Source: Rosettibacter primus (GTDB taxonomy: Bacteria > Bacteroidota > Ignavibacteria > Ignavibacteriales > Melioribacteraceae). From it: a stretch of DNA of 64,000 bases. Each line of letters begins with the position of its first letter. The first letter of the stretch is position 1. The notes beneath the pieces are model-generated. The model did not search any database and was not told the origin of the DNA. It saw only the letters and a list, made by a program, of their open reading frames with translations. Of this stretch, positions 18,399 through 27,236 are shown piece after piece. The stretch covers positions 143,568 through 207,567 of the forward strand of contig NZ_JAYKGK010000006.1 in the NCBI RefSeq assembly GCF_036860675.1. The letters are read 5' to 3'. A program made the position numbers and the translations under genes.

Positions 18399-18429
18399 CA
18401 AATATAGAAGCATAGAATAAAAAAAGCAA
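18399..18429 (-). promoter_or_regulatory. Promoter of the tRNA-Tyr to rpoBC cluster
   Basis: On the minus strand TTGCTT (18424-18429), a 17-base spacer, then TATATTTG (18399-18406) lie about 37 bases upstream of the tRNA-Tyr 5' end. The form matches other promoters in this window (lexA, eno, ilv). Confidence 0.55.
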
Positions 18430-18558
18430 GAATGATGAAATAATTTCTTTAACTTCCTATAAGTTAAAAATAAAACCTGCTCTTAAAATTTATCCATATT
18501 TAATAAAAAGCAAAAATTCTTATTTTTGCACTTACTATTTTAATCAAAAGAGGATTAA

Positions 18559-19383
18559 ATGAAAATAGCAATAATTGGTTGCGGCAATATGGGATTAACT
18601 TATGCACGCTCGTTTATTCAATATCATAAATCTTCCAAGAACGATTTATATCTTGTTGCTAAAAATGAAGAACACGCAAAACGACTTGAAGAGCTAAATC
18701 TTGGAACAGTTGTTATTAACCCTAATAATGATGTCCTTAATTCTGATGTTCTAATCTTAGCAGTAAAACCTCAAGATTTTTTATCTGTAGCTAATATTCT
18801 TTCAAGTAAAATTAACAAAGAAACACTTGTAATCTCAATTCTTGCAGGAATAAAATTGGAATTACTTTGCAAAACTCTTAATCATGATATTGTGGTTCGC
18901 GCAATGCCAAATATGCCTGCCCAATATGGTATGGGAATTACAGTTTATATTCCATCAGAGAAAACAACCATTCATCATTTATCAACAGTAGAAAATTTAT
19001 TAAGCACTACTGGTAGAGCTTTTATGATAGAAGACGAAAATCTTATGGATGGAGTAACGGCGCTAAGTGGCAGTGGACCAGCTTATTTCTATTACATTGT
19101 AATGACAATGATTGATACAGCAAAAAAAATGGGTTTTGATGAAAGCTTAGCAAGTTTATTAGTTAAACATACTATGCATGGTGCTTTCCATGTTATTAAT
19201 AATTCGGATTCAGATTTAGAGACTTTAATTAAAAAAGTAGCATCAAAGGGTGGAACTACTGAAGCAGCATTCGAAGTTCTAAAGAAAAATAATTTTGCTG
19301 AAATATTTTCACAAGCAATACTAAGAGCTGAAGAAAGGTCAAAAGAGCTATCACATTTAAATGGATTACAGCAGAAGGGATGA
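18559..19383 (+). CDS. proC: Pyrroline-5-carboxylate reductase
   Basis: Catalyses the last step of proline synthesis, reducing 1-pyrroline-5-carboxylate with NAD(P)H. 274 aa. Rossmann motif IIGCGNMG at residues 4-11, the LAVKPQD segment, and the C-terminal family signature GSGPAYFYYI ... KKVASKGGTTEAAFEVL are all present. An AAGAGGAT ribosome site precedes the start. It is transcribed away from the tRNA cluster and is alone; a strong hairpin overlaps its stop. Confidence 0.95.
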   Translation: MKIAIIGCGNMGLTYARSFIQYHKSSKNDLYLVAKNEEHAKRLEELNLGTVVINPNNDVLNSDVLILAVKPQDFLSVANILSSKINKETLVISILAGIKLELLCKTLNHDIVVRAMPNMPAQYGMGITVYIPSEKTTIHHLSTVENLLSTTGRAFMIEDENLMDGVTALSGSGPAYFYYIVMTMIDTAKKMGFDESLASLLVKHTMHGAFHVINNSDSDLETLIKKVASKGGTTEAAFEVLKKNNFAEIFSQAILRAEERSKELSHLNGLQQKG

Positions 19384-19414
19384 TAAAAAGTGAAGATTGC
19401 TTTTATATCATCCC
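19377..19414. terminator. Bidirectional terminator between proC and cimA
   Basis: A long hairpin with arms GGGATGATAAAAAG and CTTTTATATCATCCC (one base bulged) lies between the convergent proC and cimA genes, starting on the proC stop codon. AT-rich flanks on both sides (ATTTTAAAATT after the right arm) allow use in both directions. Confidence 0.7.
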
Positions 19415-19423
19415 ATTTTAAAA

Positions 19424-21010
19424 TTAGGTTTTAGTTAATTCTTGTTTGCTTTTATACTTTTTAAATAAGCAATAATTAATACTGTCGCTCAAAGCTTTAA
19501 AACTTGCTTCGATTATGTTTGTTGAAACTCCTACAGTTCCCCATGTATCGTTTCCATCACTTGATTCAATCATTACTCTAACTTTAGCACCTGTTCCCTC
19601 TTTTTCGTCAAGCACGCGTACTTTATAATCTACTAATTTTATATTAGCAATTTCAGGATAAAATCTTAGTAATGCTTTTCTAAGTGCAGTATCCAACGCA
19701 TTAACAGGGCCATTACCATCAGCGGCTGTATGTTCAATTTCGTTATTAACTTCAATTTTTAGAACTGCTTCTGACGAAGTATGGCCATCAGAATCATAAA
19801 ATACATTTACCTTTGCATCAATCAATTTAAAGAATGGAGAAAATTCATTTGTCTCTGTCCTGAATAACAATTCAAAAGAAGCTTCTGCCCCATCAAACTG
19901 ATAACCATCATACTCAAGAGATTTTATGTAGTTAACTAATCTTTTACTTAATTCTTTGTCTTCCGAAATATCTATGCCCACTTCTTTTGCTTTATATTTT
20001 ATATTGCTCTGACCTGACAAGTCAGATATTAAAACTCTTTGTTTGTTACCAACCAATTCAGGCTGGATATGTTCATACATTTTGCTGTCCTTCATTACTG
20101 CGCTAACATGAACTCCGCCTTTATGAGCAAAAGCAGATTTTCCTGTATAAGCTGCTCTTGTATTAGGATGAATATTCATCAATTCGTAAACATAATTTGA
20201 AAGTGATGTTAAATGCTGCAGAGTATTTTTTTGATTTGTTTCATGATGTAATTTCAAAAGTAAATTAGGAATTATGCTGCACAAATTTGCATTCCCGCAT
20301 CTTTCACCTACGCCATTAATTGTGCCATGAACATGAGTTGCTCCTGCATTTACTGCAGCTAAAGAATTTGCAACTGCTAATTCACCATCATTATGAGCAT
20401 GAATTCCAATAGTTAAATTAAATTTTTTCTTAATCTCTTCTACAATATTATATACCTCGTCAGGTAATGAACCACCATTAGTATCACATAAAACTAAAGT
20501 ATCAGCACCGCCTTCATATGCAGCCTGCAACATTTTAATAGCAAATTCTGCATTATGTTTGTATCCATCAAAGAAATGTTCTGCATCGAAAATTACTCTG
20601 TCTACATGTGCTTTTAGAAATTTTACAGATTTATAAATTAATTCTGCATTTTCCTCATCAGTCAATCCCAGCCCTTTTTGAGAATGCAGCTGCCATGTTT
20701 TCCCAAAGATTGTAACTATTGGGGTTTCAGATTTAAGTAAAGTATTTAGATTATAATCTCCTTCAACATCTTTAACTGATCTTGCAGTAGAACCAAACGA
20801 AGTTAGTTTTGCATGGGATAATTTCAAATGTTTTGCTTGATTAAAAAATTCTTCGTCTTTAGGGTTACTTCCAGGCCAGCCTCCTTCAATAATGTCAATT
20901 CCAAATTCATCAAGCTTTTTAGCAATTAACAATTTATCTTGAACAGATAGGCTGATGCCTTCACCCTGAGTGCCGTCTCTTAAAGTTGTATCAAAAATTT
21001 CTACAAACAT
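19424..21010 (-). CDS. cimA: (R)-citramalate synthase
   Basis: Condenses pyruvate with acetyl-CoA to (R)-citramalate, the first step of threonine-independent isoleucine synthesis. 528 aa with the HMG-CoA-lyase-like barrel: EIFDTTLRDGTQGEG at residues 4-18, metal-binding GIHAHNDGELAVANS, and the C-terminal LeuA regulatory domain. The DTTLRDGTQGEGIS variant and the GGWPGSNPKD segment mark the CimA branch, not LeuA or homocitrate synthase. It ends the ilv-leu operon, 39 bp after leuD, so LeuCD and LeuB can carry citramalate on to 2-oxobutyrate. No ilvA is seen here. Confidence 0.93.
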   Translation of the reverse strand: MFVEIFDTTLRDGTQGEGISLSVQDKLLIAKKLDEFGIDIIEGGWPGSNPKDEEFFNQAKHLKLSHAKLTSFGSTARSVKDVEGDYNLNTLLKSETPIVTIFGKTWQLHSQKGLGLTDEENAELIYKSVKFLKAHVDRVIFDAEHFFDGYKHNAEFAIKMLQAAYEGGADTLVLCDTNGGSLPDEVYNIVEEIKKKFNLTIGIHAHNDGELAVANSLAAVNAGATHVHGTINGVGERCGNANLCSIIPNLLLKLHHETNQKNTLQHLTSLSNYVYELMNIHPNTRAAYTGKSAFAHKGGVHVSAVMKDSKMYEHIQPELVGNKQRVLISDLSGQSNIKYKAKEVGIDISEDKELSKRLVNYIKSLEYDGYQFDGAEASFELLFRTETNEFSPFFKLIDAKVNVFYDSDGHTSSEAVLKIEVNNEIEHTAADGNGPVNALDTALRKALLRFYPEIANIKLVDYKVRVLDEKEGTGAKVRVMIESSDGNDTWGTVGVSTNIIEASFKALSDSINYCLFKKYKSKQELTKT

Positions 21011-21049
21011 TTTCTTTACCTCTCTATTTGTTATTTAATCCAGTGCTTA

Positions 21050-21607
21050 TCATATCATATTATTCTGACGAGCATATTCAAAAATATTTCCTGCTTCGAT
21101 AATCGGTAAAATATCACCTAATGGTTTTAAATTGTATTCAGAATCTGTGGTAATATTTTTTAATTTATTATTAATCAAGTCGATTTCTAATTCATCATTA
21201 GTTTTTATTTTATCATTCAACTTAATTGGAGTTTCATAAGGAATAGCAAAACCGCCATCAACACAATTTCTAAAAAATATCCTTGCATATGATTCAGCTA
21301 CAATTACTTTAACACCAGCAACTTGCAATGCAAAAGGGGCATGTTCTCTTGATGAACCACAACCAAAATTAGAACCAGCAATTATAATATTATATTTTGA
21401 TTGGAAATTCTCACCTTCAATAAAAGGTATACCACCATCAGGCAAACCAGAATTCTTTAGTGGTACACCAGATAATGCAAATCTTCCATATTTTTTTGAT
21501 TCTTCAGGGTCACTTAAACTATAGACCAGATGTTCAGCTGGAATAATCTGGTCGGTATCAATATTATCACCCAGTACAAAAGCTTTTCCACGAATTATTT
21601 TTTCCAT
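21050..21607 (-). CDS. leuD: 3-isopropylmalate dehydratase small subunit
   Basis: Small (swivelling) subunit of isopropylmalate isomerase, 185 aa. It has GDNIDTDQIIPAEHL at the N-terminus and the substrate loop GSNFGCGSSREHAP. In this operon it likely also acts on citramalate. The length is that of the short aconitase-like LeuD form, matching the 431-aa LeuC beside it. 20 bp after leuC. Confidence 0.95.
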   Translation of the reverse strand: MEKIIRGKAFVLGDNIDTDQIIPAEHLVYSLSDPEESKKYGRFALSGVPLKNSGLPDGGIPFIEGENFQSKYNIIIAGSNFGCGSSREHAPFALQVAGVKVIVAESYARIFFRNCVDGGFAIPYETPIKLNDKIKTNDELEIDLINNKLKNITTDSEYNLKPLGDILPIIEAGNIFEYARQNNMI

Positions 21608-21627
21608 AAAATTAATTCCTGATTATT

Positions 21628-22923
21628 TTACAAAAATTCTCTTGGGTCTGTAATTACTCCAGTCACTGCCGAAGCAGCAACTGTGAATGGAGAAGCAAGA
21701 TAAACTTCTGATTTTTTGCTGCCCATTCTTCCTGGGAAATTTCTATTTGTAGTTGAAATAATTACTTCGCCATCTGTAGCTCTTCCAACTGTATCAGATG
21801 GACCGCCAAGACATGCAGCACAAGAAGATTGAGCAATTACACAACCTGCTTTTTCAAATATTTCTTTTAGAGTTATTCCATTTATTGTTTCAACTTCTAA
21901 TTGATGAGCAACATATGTACTTGCAGGAACTATAAATGTTGGCACTTTAACTTGATGCCCAAAAATAATTTTTGCTGCATTAATAAAATCGCGGAGTTTA
22001 CCTCCTGTGCATGAACCTATATAACACTTTGTAAGTTTTGTGCCTTGAACATTTCTAACTGTATCGCGATTATCCGGACTATGAGGTTTTGCAACAAGCG
22101 GTTCTATTTTAGAAACATCGTATCTAAATATTTCTCTATAATTTGCATCAGGGTCACTTTCAAAAATTTCATAAGGTGCATTAGTTCTTTCTCTTACATA
22201 TTTTTCTGTTAACTTATCTGCTTTAATAATGCCGTTCATTGCTCCTGCTTCAATAGCCATATTTGTTAATGTCATTCTCTCATCCATTTCCATAGAAAAA
22301 ATTGCTTCACCGTCAAATTCTAATGCGCGATAAGTCCCACCTTCTGTTGTAATATCTCCGAGCACCTGAAGTATTAAATCCTTTGCAGTAAGATAATCTG
22401 GAAGTTGACCTTCAAATATAAATTTCATTGACTCAGGTACTTTTTCCCAAATTTTTCCTGTACCAAGAATAAACGCTGCATCTGTATTTCCAACTCCGGT
22501 AGAAAACATTCCAAAAGCACCTGAAGTGCATGTATGAGAATCAGTCCCAAATAAAACTGTTCCTGGCAAATTATAACCTTCTTCTGCGAGGGCTATGTGA
22601 CAAACTCCTTTGTATCGTTCAGTACCAACATCATAATAATTTGGCAAATCATATTCTGCTGCAAATTCACGGAGAATATTTACATTACGATTTGCTTGTA
22701 GATTTTTTGTAAAAATATAATGGTCGGGAAATATTACAACTTTTTTCTTATCCCATATTTTTGCTTTATCTCCAAATTCTCTTTTCCAGATTTCTATTGT
22801 TGGCGGACCGCAAACATCGTGTGTCATCAATACATCTACATTAAGCCAGATATTTTCTCCGGGTTCAACTTTTCTTCTTCCGGAAGCTTTAGCAAGAATT
22901 TTTTCTGTAATTGTCATTCCCAT
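21628..22923 (-). CDS. leuC: 3-isopropylmalate dehydratase large subunit
   Basis: Large Fe-S subunit of isopropylmalate isomerase, 431 aa. Cluster ligands are visible in CYIGSCTGGKLRDF and CAACLGGPSDT; GTDSHTCTSGAFG and FPGRMG substrate motifs are intact. The protein belongs to the shorter LeuC type (about 420 aa) shared with archaea and many anaerobes rather than the E. coli type (about 466 aa). 12 bp after leuA. Confidence 0.95.
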   Translation of the reverse strand: MGMTITEKILAKASGRRKVEPGENIWLNVDVLMTHDVCGPPTIEIWKREFGDKAKIWDKKKVVIFPDHYIFTKNLQANRNVNILREFAAEYDLPNYYDVGTERYKGVCHIALAEEGYNLPGTVLFGTDSHTCTSGAFGMFSTGVGNTDAAFILGTGKIWEKVPESMKFIFEGQLPDYLTAKDLILQVLGDITTEGGTYRALEFDGEAIFSMEMDERMTLTNMAIEAGAMNGIIKADKLTEKYVRERTNAPYEIFESDPDANYREIFRYDVSKIEPLVAKPHSPDNRDTVRNVQGTKLTKCYIGSCTGGKLRDFINAAKIIFGHQVKVPTFIVPASTYVAHQLEVETINGITLKEIFEKAGCVIAQSSCAACLGGPSDTVGRATDGEVIISTTNRNFPGRMGSKKSEVYLASPFTVAASAVTGVITDPREFL

Positions 22924-22935
22924 TTATTAAATCCT

Positions 22936-24519
22936 TTATATTACTTCAGAAATTTTTTCATTATTATTTACTAATTGTTCTTCTTTAATAGATTGTTCTT
23001 TTTGATTAAGTGCATTTAAGTAGGCTTTTGCACTCGCTTCGATTATGTCTGTTGAAATTCCTCTGCCAGTAAAAGACTTATTTCCACTTCTAATTCTAAC
23101 AAGAACTTCTCCCATAGCTTCCCTTCCTGCCGTTACCGACCTGACCTGATATGATTCTAATTCAGATTTAATAGATAAAGCTCTTTCAATTGAATTGAAA
23201 ACAGCATCAACAGGTCCATCTCCAGTAGCAGTTTCTTCTATTATTTTCTCGCCTATTTTAATTCTCACAACTGCATTAGGAACCAGGTTTGTCCCTGCGT
23301 TTATATGTAAGTATTCAAGTTGATAAACTTCATCTTGTTTTTGAATTTCATCACCCATTAACATTCTTAAATCATCATCAAATACCTCTTTCTTTTTATC
23401 TGCAAGTTCTATGAAAGCATCATAAATTTTTTGAAGTTCTTCTTCAGTAACAGTATAACCAAGTTCTTGAAGTCTTGCTTTTAAACCATGTCTTCCTGAA
23501 TGTCTTCCCAATACAATTTTATTTTCAGGGATTCCAACGCTTTCCGGAGTCATAATTTCATAAGTTTGACGATTTTTAAGAACCCCATCCTGATGAATTC
23601 CAGATTCATGAGCAAATGCATTTTCGCCAACAATTGCTTTGTTTCTTTGAACAAGTAACCCTGTAAACGCAGATACCATTTTGCTTGTGTTGTATATTTC
23701 CTTTGTATTTACATTTGTATAATAATTCAATAAATCTTTTCGAACATTTAATGTCATTACAATCTCTTCAAGAGAAGCATTGCCGGCTCGTTCACCAATT
23801 CCATTAATTGTGCATTCAACCTGACGAGCACCATTCATAATTGCTGCAAGAGAATTTGCAACTGCAAGTCCAAGGTCATTATGGCAATGAACACTGATGA
23901 TAACATTATCTATATTTTTTACTCTTTTTTTCAATTCAGCAATTTTATTCCCAAATTCAAAAGGTAATGTGTAACCTGTTGTATCGGGTATATTAATTGT
24001 AGTTGCACCTGCTTCGATAGCAGCTTCCACAACTTCTGCAAGGTAGCCTATGTCGGTTCTTCCTGCATCTTCGGCAGAAAATTCAACATCATCTGTAAAA
24101 GTTTTTGCATAAGCTACGGAATCATAGGACATTTTTAATATCGTTTTTCTTTTTTCTTCAAGAGTTTTTCCATAGCGTTCATGACCAAACTTACCGAGAA
24201 TATGATAATCTGAAGTGCTTGCAAAAGTATGAATTCTTTTACGAGGAGCAGCTGATAATGCATCTGCTGCAGCTTTAATATCTTTTTCATTCGCTCTTGC
24301 TAGTGCAGCAATAATGCAATCAACTTCTGCAGCAATTCTTTTTACTGCTTCGAATTGTGCTGGAGATGAAATAGGAAAACCAGCTTCTATTATATCTACA
24401 TTCAGTTTTGCAAGCTGATGAGCGATTTCTAATTTTTCATGAACATTTAATGAAGCACCTGGTGATTGTTCTCCATCTCTTAATGTAGTATCAAAAATCA
24501 AAATCCTTGTTGGTTCCAT
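22936..24519 (-). CDS. leuA: 2-isopropylmalate synthase
   Basis: Condenses 2-oxoisovalerate with acetyl-CoA, the committed step of leucine synthesis. 527 aa; RILIFDTTLRDGEQSPGASL at residues 5-24, metal ligands in SVHCHNDLGLAVANS, GIGERAGNASLEE, FAHESGIHQDG, and a C-terminal LeuA dimer/allosteric domain (about residues 390-505). It differs from the cimA product of this operon by the GEQSPG motif. A 73-bp gap separates it from leuB. Confidence 0.95.
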   Translation of the reverse strand: MEPTRILIFDTTLRDGEQSPGASLNVHEKLEIAHQLAKLNVDIIEAGFPISSPAQFEAVKRIAAEVDCIIAALARANEKDIKAAADALSAAPRKRIHTFASTSDYHILGKFGHERYGKTLEEKRKTILKMSYDSVAYAKTFTDDVEFSAEDAGRTDIGYLAEVVEAAIEAGATTINIPDTTGYTLPFEFGNKIAELKKRVKNIDNVIISVHCHNDLGLAVANSLAAIMNGARQVECTINGIGERAGNASLEEIVMTLNVRKDLLNYYTNVNTKEIYNTSKMVSAFTGLLVQRNKAIVGENAFAHESGIHQDGVLKNRQTYEIMTPESVGIPENKIVLGRHSGRHGLKARLQELGYTVTEEELQKIYDAFIELADKKKEVFDDDLRMLMGDEIQKQDEVYQLEYLHINAGTNLVPNAVVRIKIGEKIIEETATGDGPVDAVFNSIERALSIKSELESYQVRSVTAGREAMGEVLVRIRSGNKSFTGRGISTDIIEASAKAYLNALNQKEQSIKEEQLVNNNEKISEVI

Positions 24520-24592
24520 AATTACCTCTATAATTAATTCATAGTTCTACAAATAAATTTTTTTGCAATTCATATCTAAACTTTAACTTCAT

Positions 24593-25699
24593 TTAAAGTG
24601 TAAATACATTCAAAGCTTCTTTAGCAAAAAGTTTTTCAAACTCTTCAATTATTTTTTCTGTCATTTCATCAGTCGATACAAGTGTATCTCCATCTTTATA
24701 AATATCTTTTGTTCTGAATCCTTTTAATAAAACATTTTCGATTGCATTCTCAATTAAATCAGCTGCTTTATCCATCTGAAAAGAATATTTCAACATCATA
24801 GCTGCGGAAGAAATTGCTGCAATTGGATTTGCAATATTTTTTCCTGCAATGTCAGGAGCACTTCCGTGAACTGGTTCGTATAATGCATATTTTTCTCCCA
24901 AACTTGCAGATGGAAGCATACCAAGGCTTCCAGTTATCATTGCTGCAATATCACTTAGAATATCACCAAATAAATTAGAAGTAAGTACAACATCAAATTG
25001 TTTTGGATATCTTACAAGCTGCATAGCTGCATTATCAACATACATATGATTTAGTTCTATATCTGGATAATTTTTATGAACTTCTATAACAACTTTTCTC
25101 CAGAATTGTGATACTTCAAGAACATTTGCTTTATCAACTGATGTAACTTTTCTATTTCTTACTTTTGCAAGTTCAAAGGCTGTTTTTGCAATTCTTTCAA
25201 CTTCTTCTTTTGTATAAATCATTGTGTTGAAGCCTTTGTTCTCATCATAACCACGAGGTTCACCAAAATAAATTCCTCCGGTTAATTCTCTTACAATTAA
25301 TACATCAGTTCCTTTTAATACATCTTCTTTTAATGATGAATAAGAAAGCATTGGTGTATAAACTTTAGCTGGTCGTAAATTAGCATATAAACCCAATGCT
25401 TTTCTTAGTTTTAGCAAAGCAGCTTCTGGTTTTAAGTGATGAGGAAGATTTTCCCATTTAGGACCACCTACGGCACCAAGAAATACAGCATCAGAACTGT
25501 AGCAAACACCAAGAGCTTCATCAGTAAGAGGAGTAGAATATTTATCGTAAGAAGCGCCGCCAATTAATTCTGTTGCGAATTCGAATTCAGTATTAAATTT
25601 TTCACCAGCTACTTTAAGAACTTTTACAGCAGCATTGGTAACTTCTGGTCCAATTCCATCTCCGGGTAAAAGAGTAATTTTATACATTTTCTTCTCCAT
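24593..25699 (-). CDS. leuB: 3-isopropylmalate dehydrogenase
   Basis: NAD-dependent oxidative decarboxylase of leucine synthesis, 368 aa. It shows LLPGDGIGPEV, the RELTGGIYFGEPRG substrate loop, NLFGDILSDIAAMITGSLGMLPSASLG and EPVHGSAPDIAGK. The methionine at residue 5 (25687) has GGAG six bases upstream and may be the true start. In this operon it may also oxidise methylmalate from the citramalate route. Confidence 0.95.
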   Translation of the reverse strand: MEKKMYKITLLPGDGIGPEVTNAAVKVLKVAGEKFNTEFEFATELIGGASYDKYSTPLTDEALGVCYSSDAVFLGAVGGPKWENLPHHLKPEAALLKLRKALGLYANLRPAKVYTPMLSYSSLKEDVLKGTDVLIVRELTGGIYFGEPRGYDENKGFNTMIYTKEEVERIAKTAFELAKVRNRKVTSVDKANVLEVSQFWRKVVIEVHKNYPDIELNHMYVDNAAMQLVRYPKQFDVVLTSNLFGDILSDIAAMITGSLGMLPSASLGEKYALYEPVHGSAPDIAGKNIANPIAAISSAAMMLKYSFQMDKAADLIENAIENVLLKGFRTKDIYKDGDTLVSTDEMTEKIIEEFEKLFAKEALNVFTL

Positions 25700-25712
25700 A
25701 CTTTCACTCGTT

Positions 25713-26705
25713 TTATTTATTGACTAACCAGCTCATCATGCTTCTTAATTGAGCACCAACTTTTTCAATCAAATGATTTTTAGTTTCTTCTCTTAATTTT
25801 TTTAGAACTGGTTGACCATTTTTATTTTCGTTAATCCATTCCTCTGCAAATCTTCCAGATTGAATGTCATCAAGTATTTGTTTCATTACTTTTTTTGTTT
25901 CTGCATTTATTACTTTTGGTCCTCTTGTCATTCCACCATATTCTGCAGTATCGCTTACAGAATAATTCATTCTGGTTAATCCACCTTCATAATAAAGATC
26001 TACAATTAATTTCAGTTCATGCATACATTCGAAGTAAGCTAATTCAGGAGGATAACCAGCTTCTACCAGAGTTTCGAAACCTGCTTTAACTAATTCAGCA
26101 GAGCCTCCACAAAGTACTGCCTGTTCTCCAAATAAATCTGTTTCTGTTTCATCTTTAAAAGTTGTTTCTATTACACCGGCACGAGTTCCGCCAATTCCTT
26201 TTGCCCATGCAAGCGCAATATCTTTAGCTTTACCTGTATAATCCTGATGAATTGCAATTAAACATGGTGTTCCGCTTCCATTTTGAAAAGTTCTGCGCAC
26301 TAAATGTCCAGGACTTTTAGGAGCAATCATAATTACATCAACATCGCTTGGTGGGATAACCTGCTTATATAAAATATTAAATCCATGAGCAAATGCTAAA
26401 GCTTTACCTGGTTTTAGGTGAGGTTTAATTTCATTTTCATAAACTTCTTTATGATTCTGGTCGGGCAATAAAATCATAATTACATCACCCCATTCTGAGG
26501 CTTCGTCTACTGTAAAAACTTTTAAGCCAGCTTCTTCTGCTTCTTTCCAGCGGGGACTTGTTTTTCTTAATCCAACGCCTACTTCCATTCCGCTATCTTT
26601 TAAGTTCAATGCATGAGCATGGCCCTGACTACCAAAACCAATGACAGATAAATTTTTCCCTTTAAGCAAATCTAAATTTGCATCTGCATCATAATAAATT
26701 TTCAT
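25713..26705 (-). CDS. ilvC: Ketol-acid reductoisomerase (class I)
   Basis: NAD(P)H-dependent isomeroreductase of valine and isoleucine synthesis. 330 aa, the short class I form. GFGSQGHAHALNLKDSG (residues 23-39) is the nucleotide-binding loop; PKSPGHLVRR, the metal ligands in DLFGEQAVLCGG and the SDTAEYGG loop are intact. Its start overlaps the ilvN end by 4 bp, suggesting translational coupling. Confidence 0.96.
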   Translation of the reverse strand: MKIYYDADANLDLLKGKNLSVIGFGSQGHAHALNLKDSGMEVGVGLRKTSPRWKEAEEAGLKVFTVDEASEWGDVIMILLPDQNHKEVYENEIKPHLKPGKALAFAHGFNILYKQVIPPSDVDVIMIAPKSPGHLVRRTFQNGSGTPCLIAIHQDYTGKAKDIALAWAKGIGGTRAGVIETTFKDETETDLFGEQAVLCGGSAELVKAGFETLVEAGYPPELAYFECMHELKLIVDLYYEGGLTRMNYSVSDTAEYGGMTRGPKVINAETKKVMKQILDDIQSGRFAEEWINENKNGQPVLKKLREETKNHLIEKVGAQLRSMMSWLVNK

Positions 26706-27235
26706 TTTAATTCTCCCACTTTATTTGTTTCAATTTCTGCTTTAGTATTTTTTCGAGATTGTTCTCCACGACGCAAGGCAACAAGACCTGACCTTGCAAT
26801 TTCTTTTATACCATAAGGTTCAAGAACATTAATTGCAGCATCAATTTTTTCTGGTGGTCCTGTAATTTCAAGCATTAGTGTTTTATTATTTATGTCAACA
26901 ACATTACCACGGAATATTTCACAGATATCAATTATTTCAGACCTAGTGCCCTTTTGATAACCAACAGAAATCAATAGAAGTTCTCTTTGAACTTTTGGTT
27001 GATAAGTCAAATCAACTATTTTGATTGTATCAATCAACCGATTGAGCTGTTTTACAATCTGTTCAATTACTTTATCTTCTCCTTCAGTAACAATTGTCAT
27101 TCTTGAAATTGTTGGGTCTTCAGTTTCTCCAATAGAAATTGAGTGAATGTTATAACCTTTAGCGCTGAACATTGTAACTACACGATTGAACGCGCCAAAT
27201 TTATTTTCGACTAAAGCTGATATTACATGTAACAT
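26702..27235 (-). CDS. ilvN: Acetolactate synthase small (regulatory) subunit
   Basis: Regulatory subunit that gives acetolactate synthase full activity and feedback inhibition by valine. 177 aa: an N-terminal ACT domain (LHVISALVENKFGAFNRVVTMFSAKGYNI, about residues 2-75) and the IlvN C-terminal domain. Typical of the IlvN/IlvH long form. One base separates it from ilvB. Confidence 0.95.
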   Translation of the reverse strand: MLHVISALVENKFGAFNRVVTMFSAKGYNIHSISIGETEDPTISRMTIVTEGEDKVIEQIVKQLNRLIDTIKIVDLTYQPKVQRELLLISVGYQKGTRSEIIDICEIFRGNVVDINNKTLMLEITGPPEKIDAAINVLEPYGIKEIARSGLVALRRGEQSRKNTKAEIETNKVGELK

Positions 27236-27236
27236 A

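Noticed and set aside
18510..18529. GCAAAAAT/ATTTTTGC hairpin before proC as a terminator
   Set aside because: No transcript would end there in either direction: it lies upstream of both proC and the tRNA-Tyr cluster. It may be a promoter-linked palindrome, but there is no further support.
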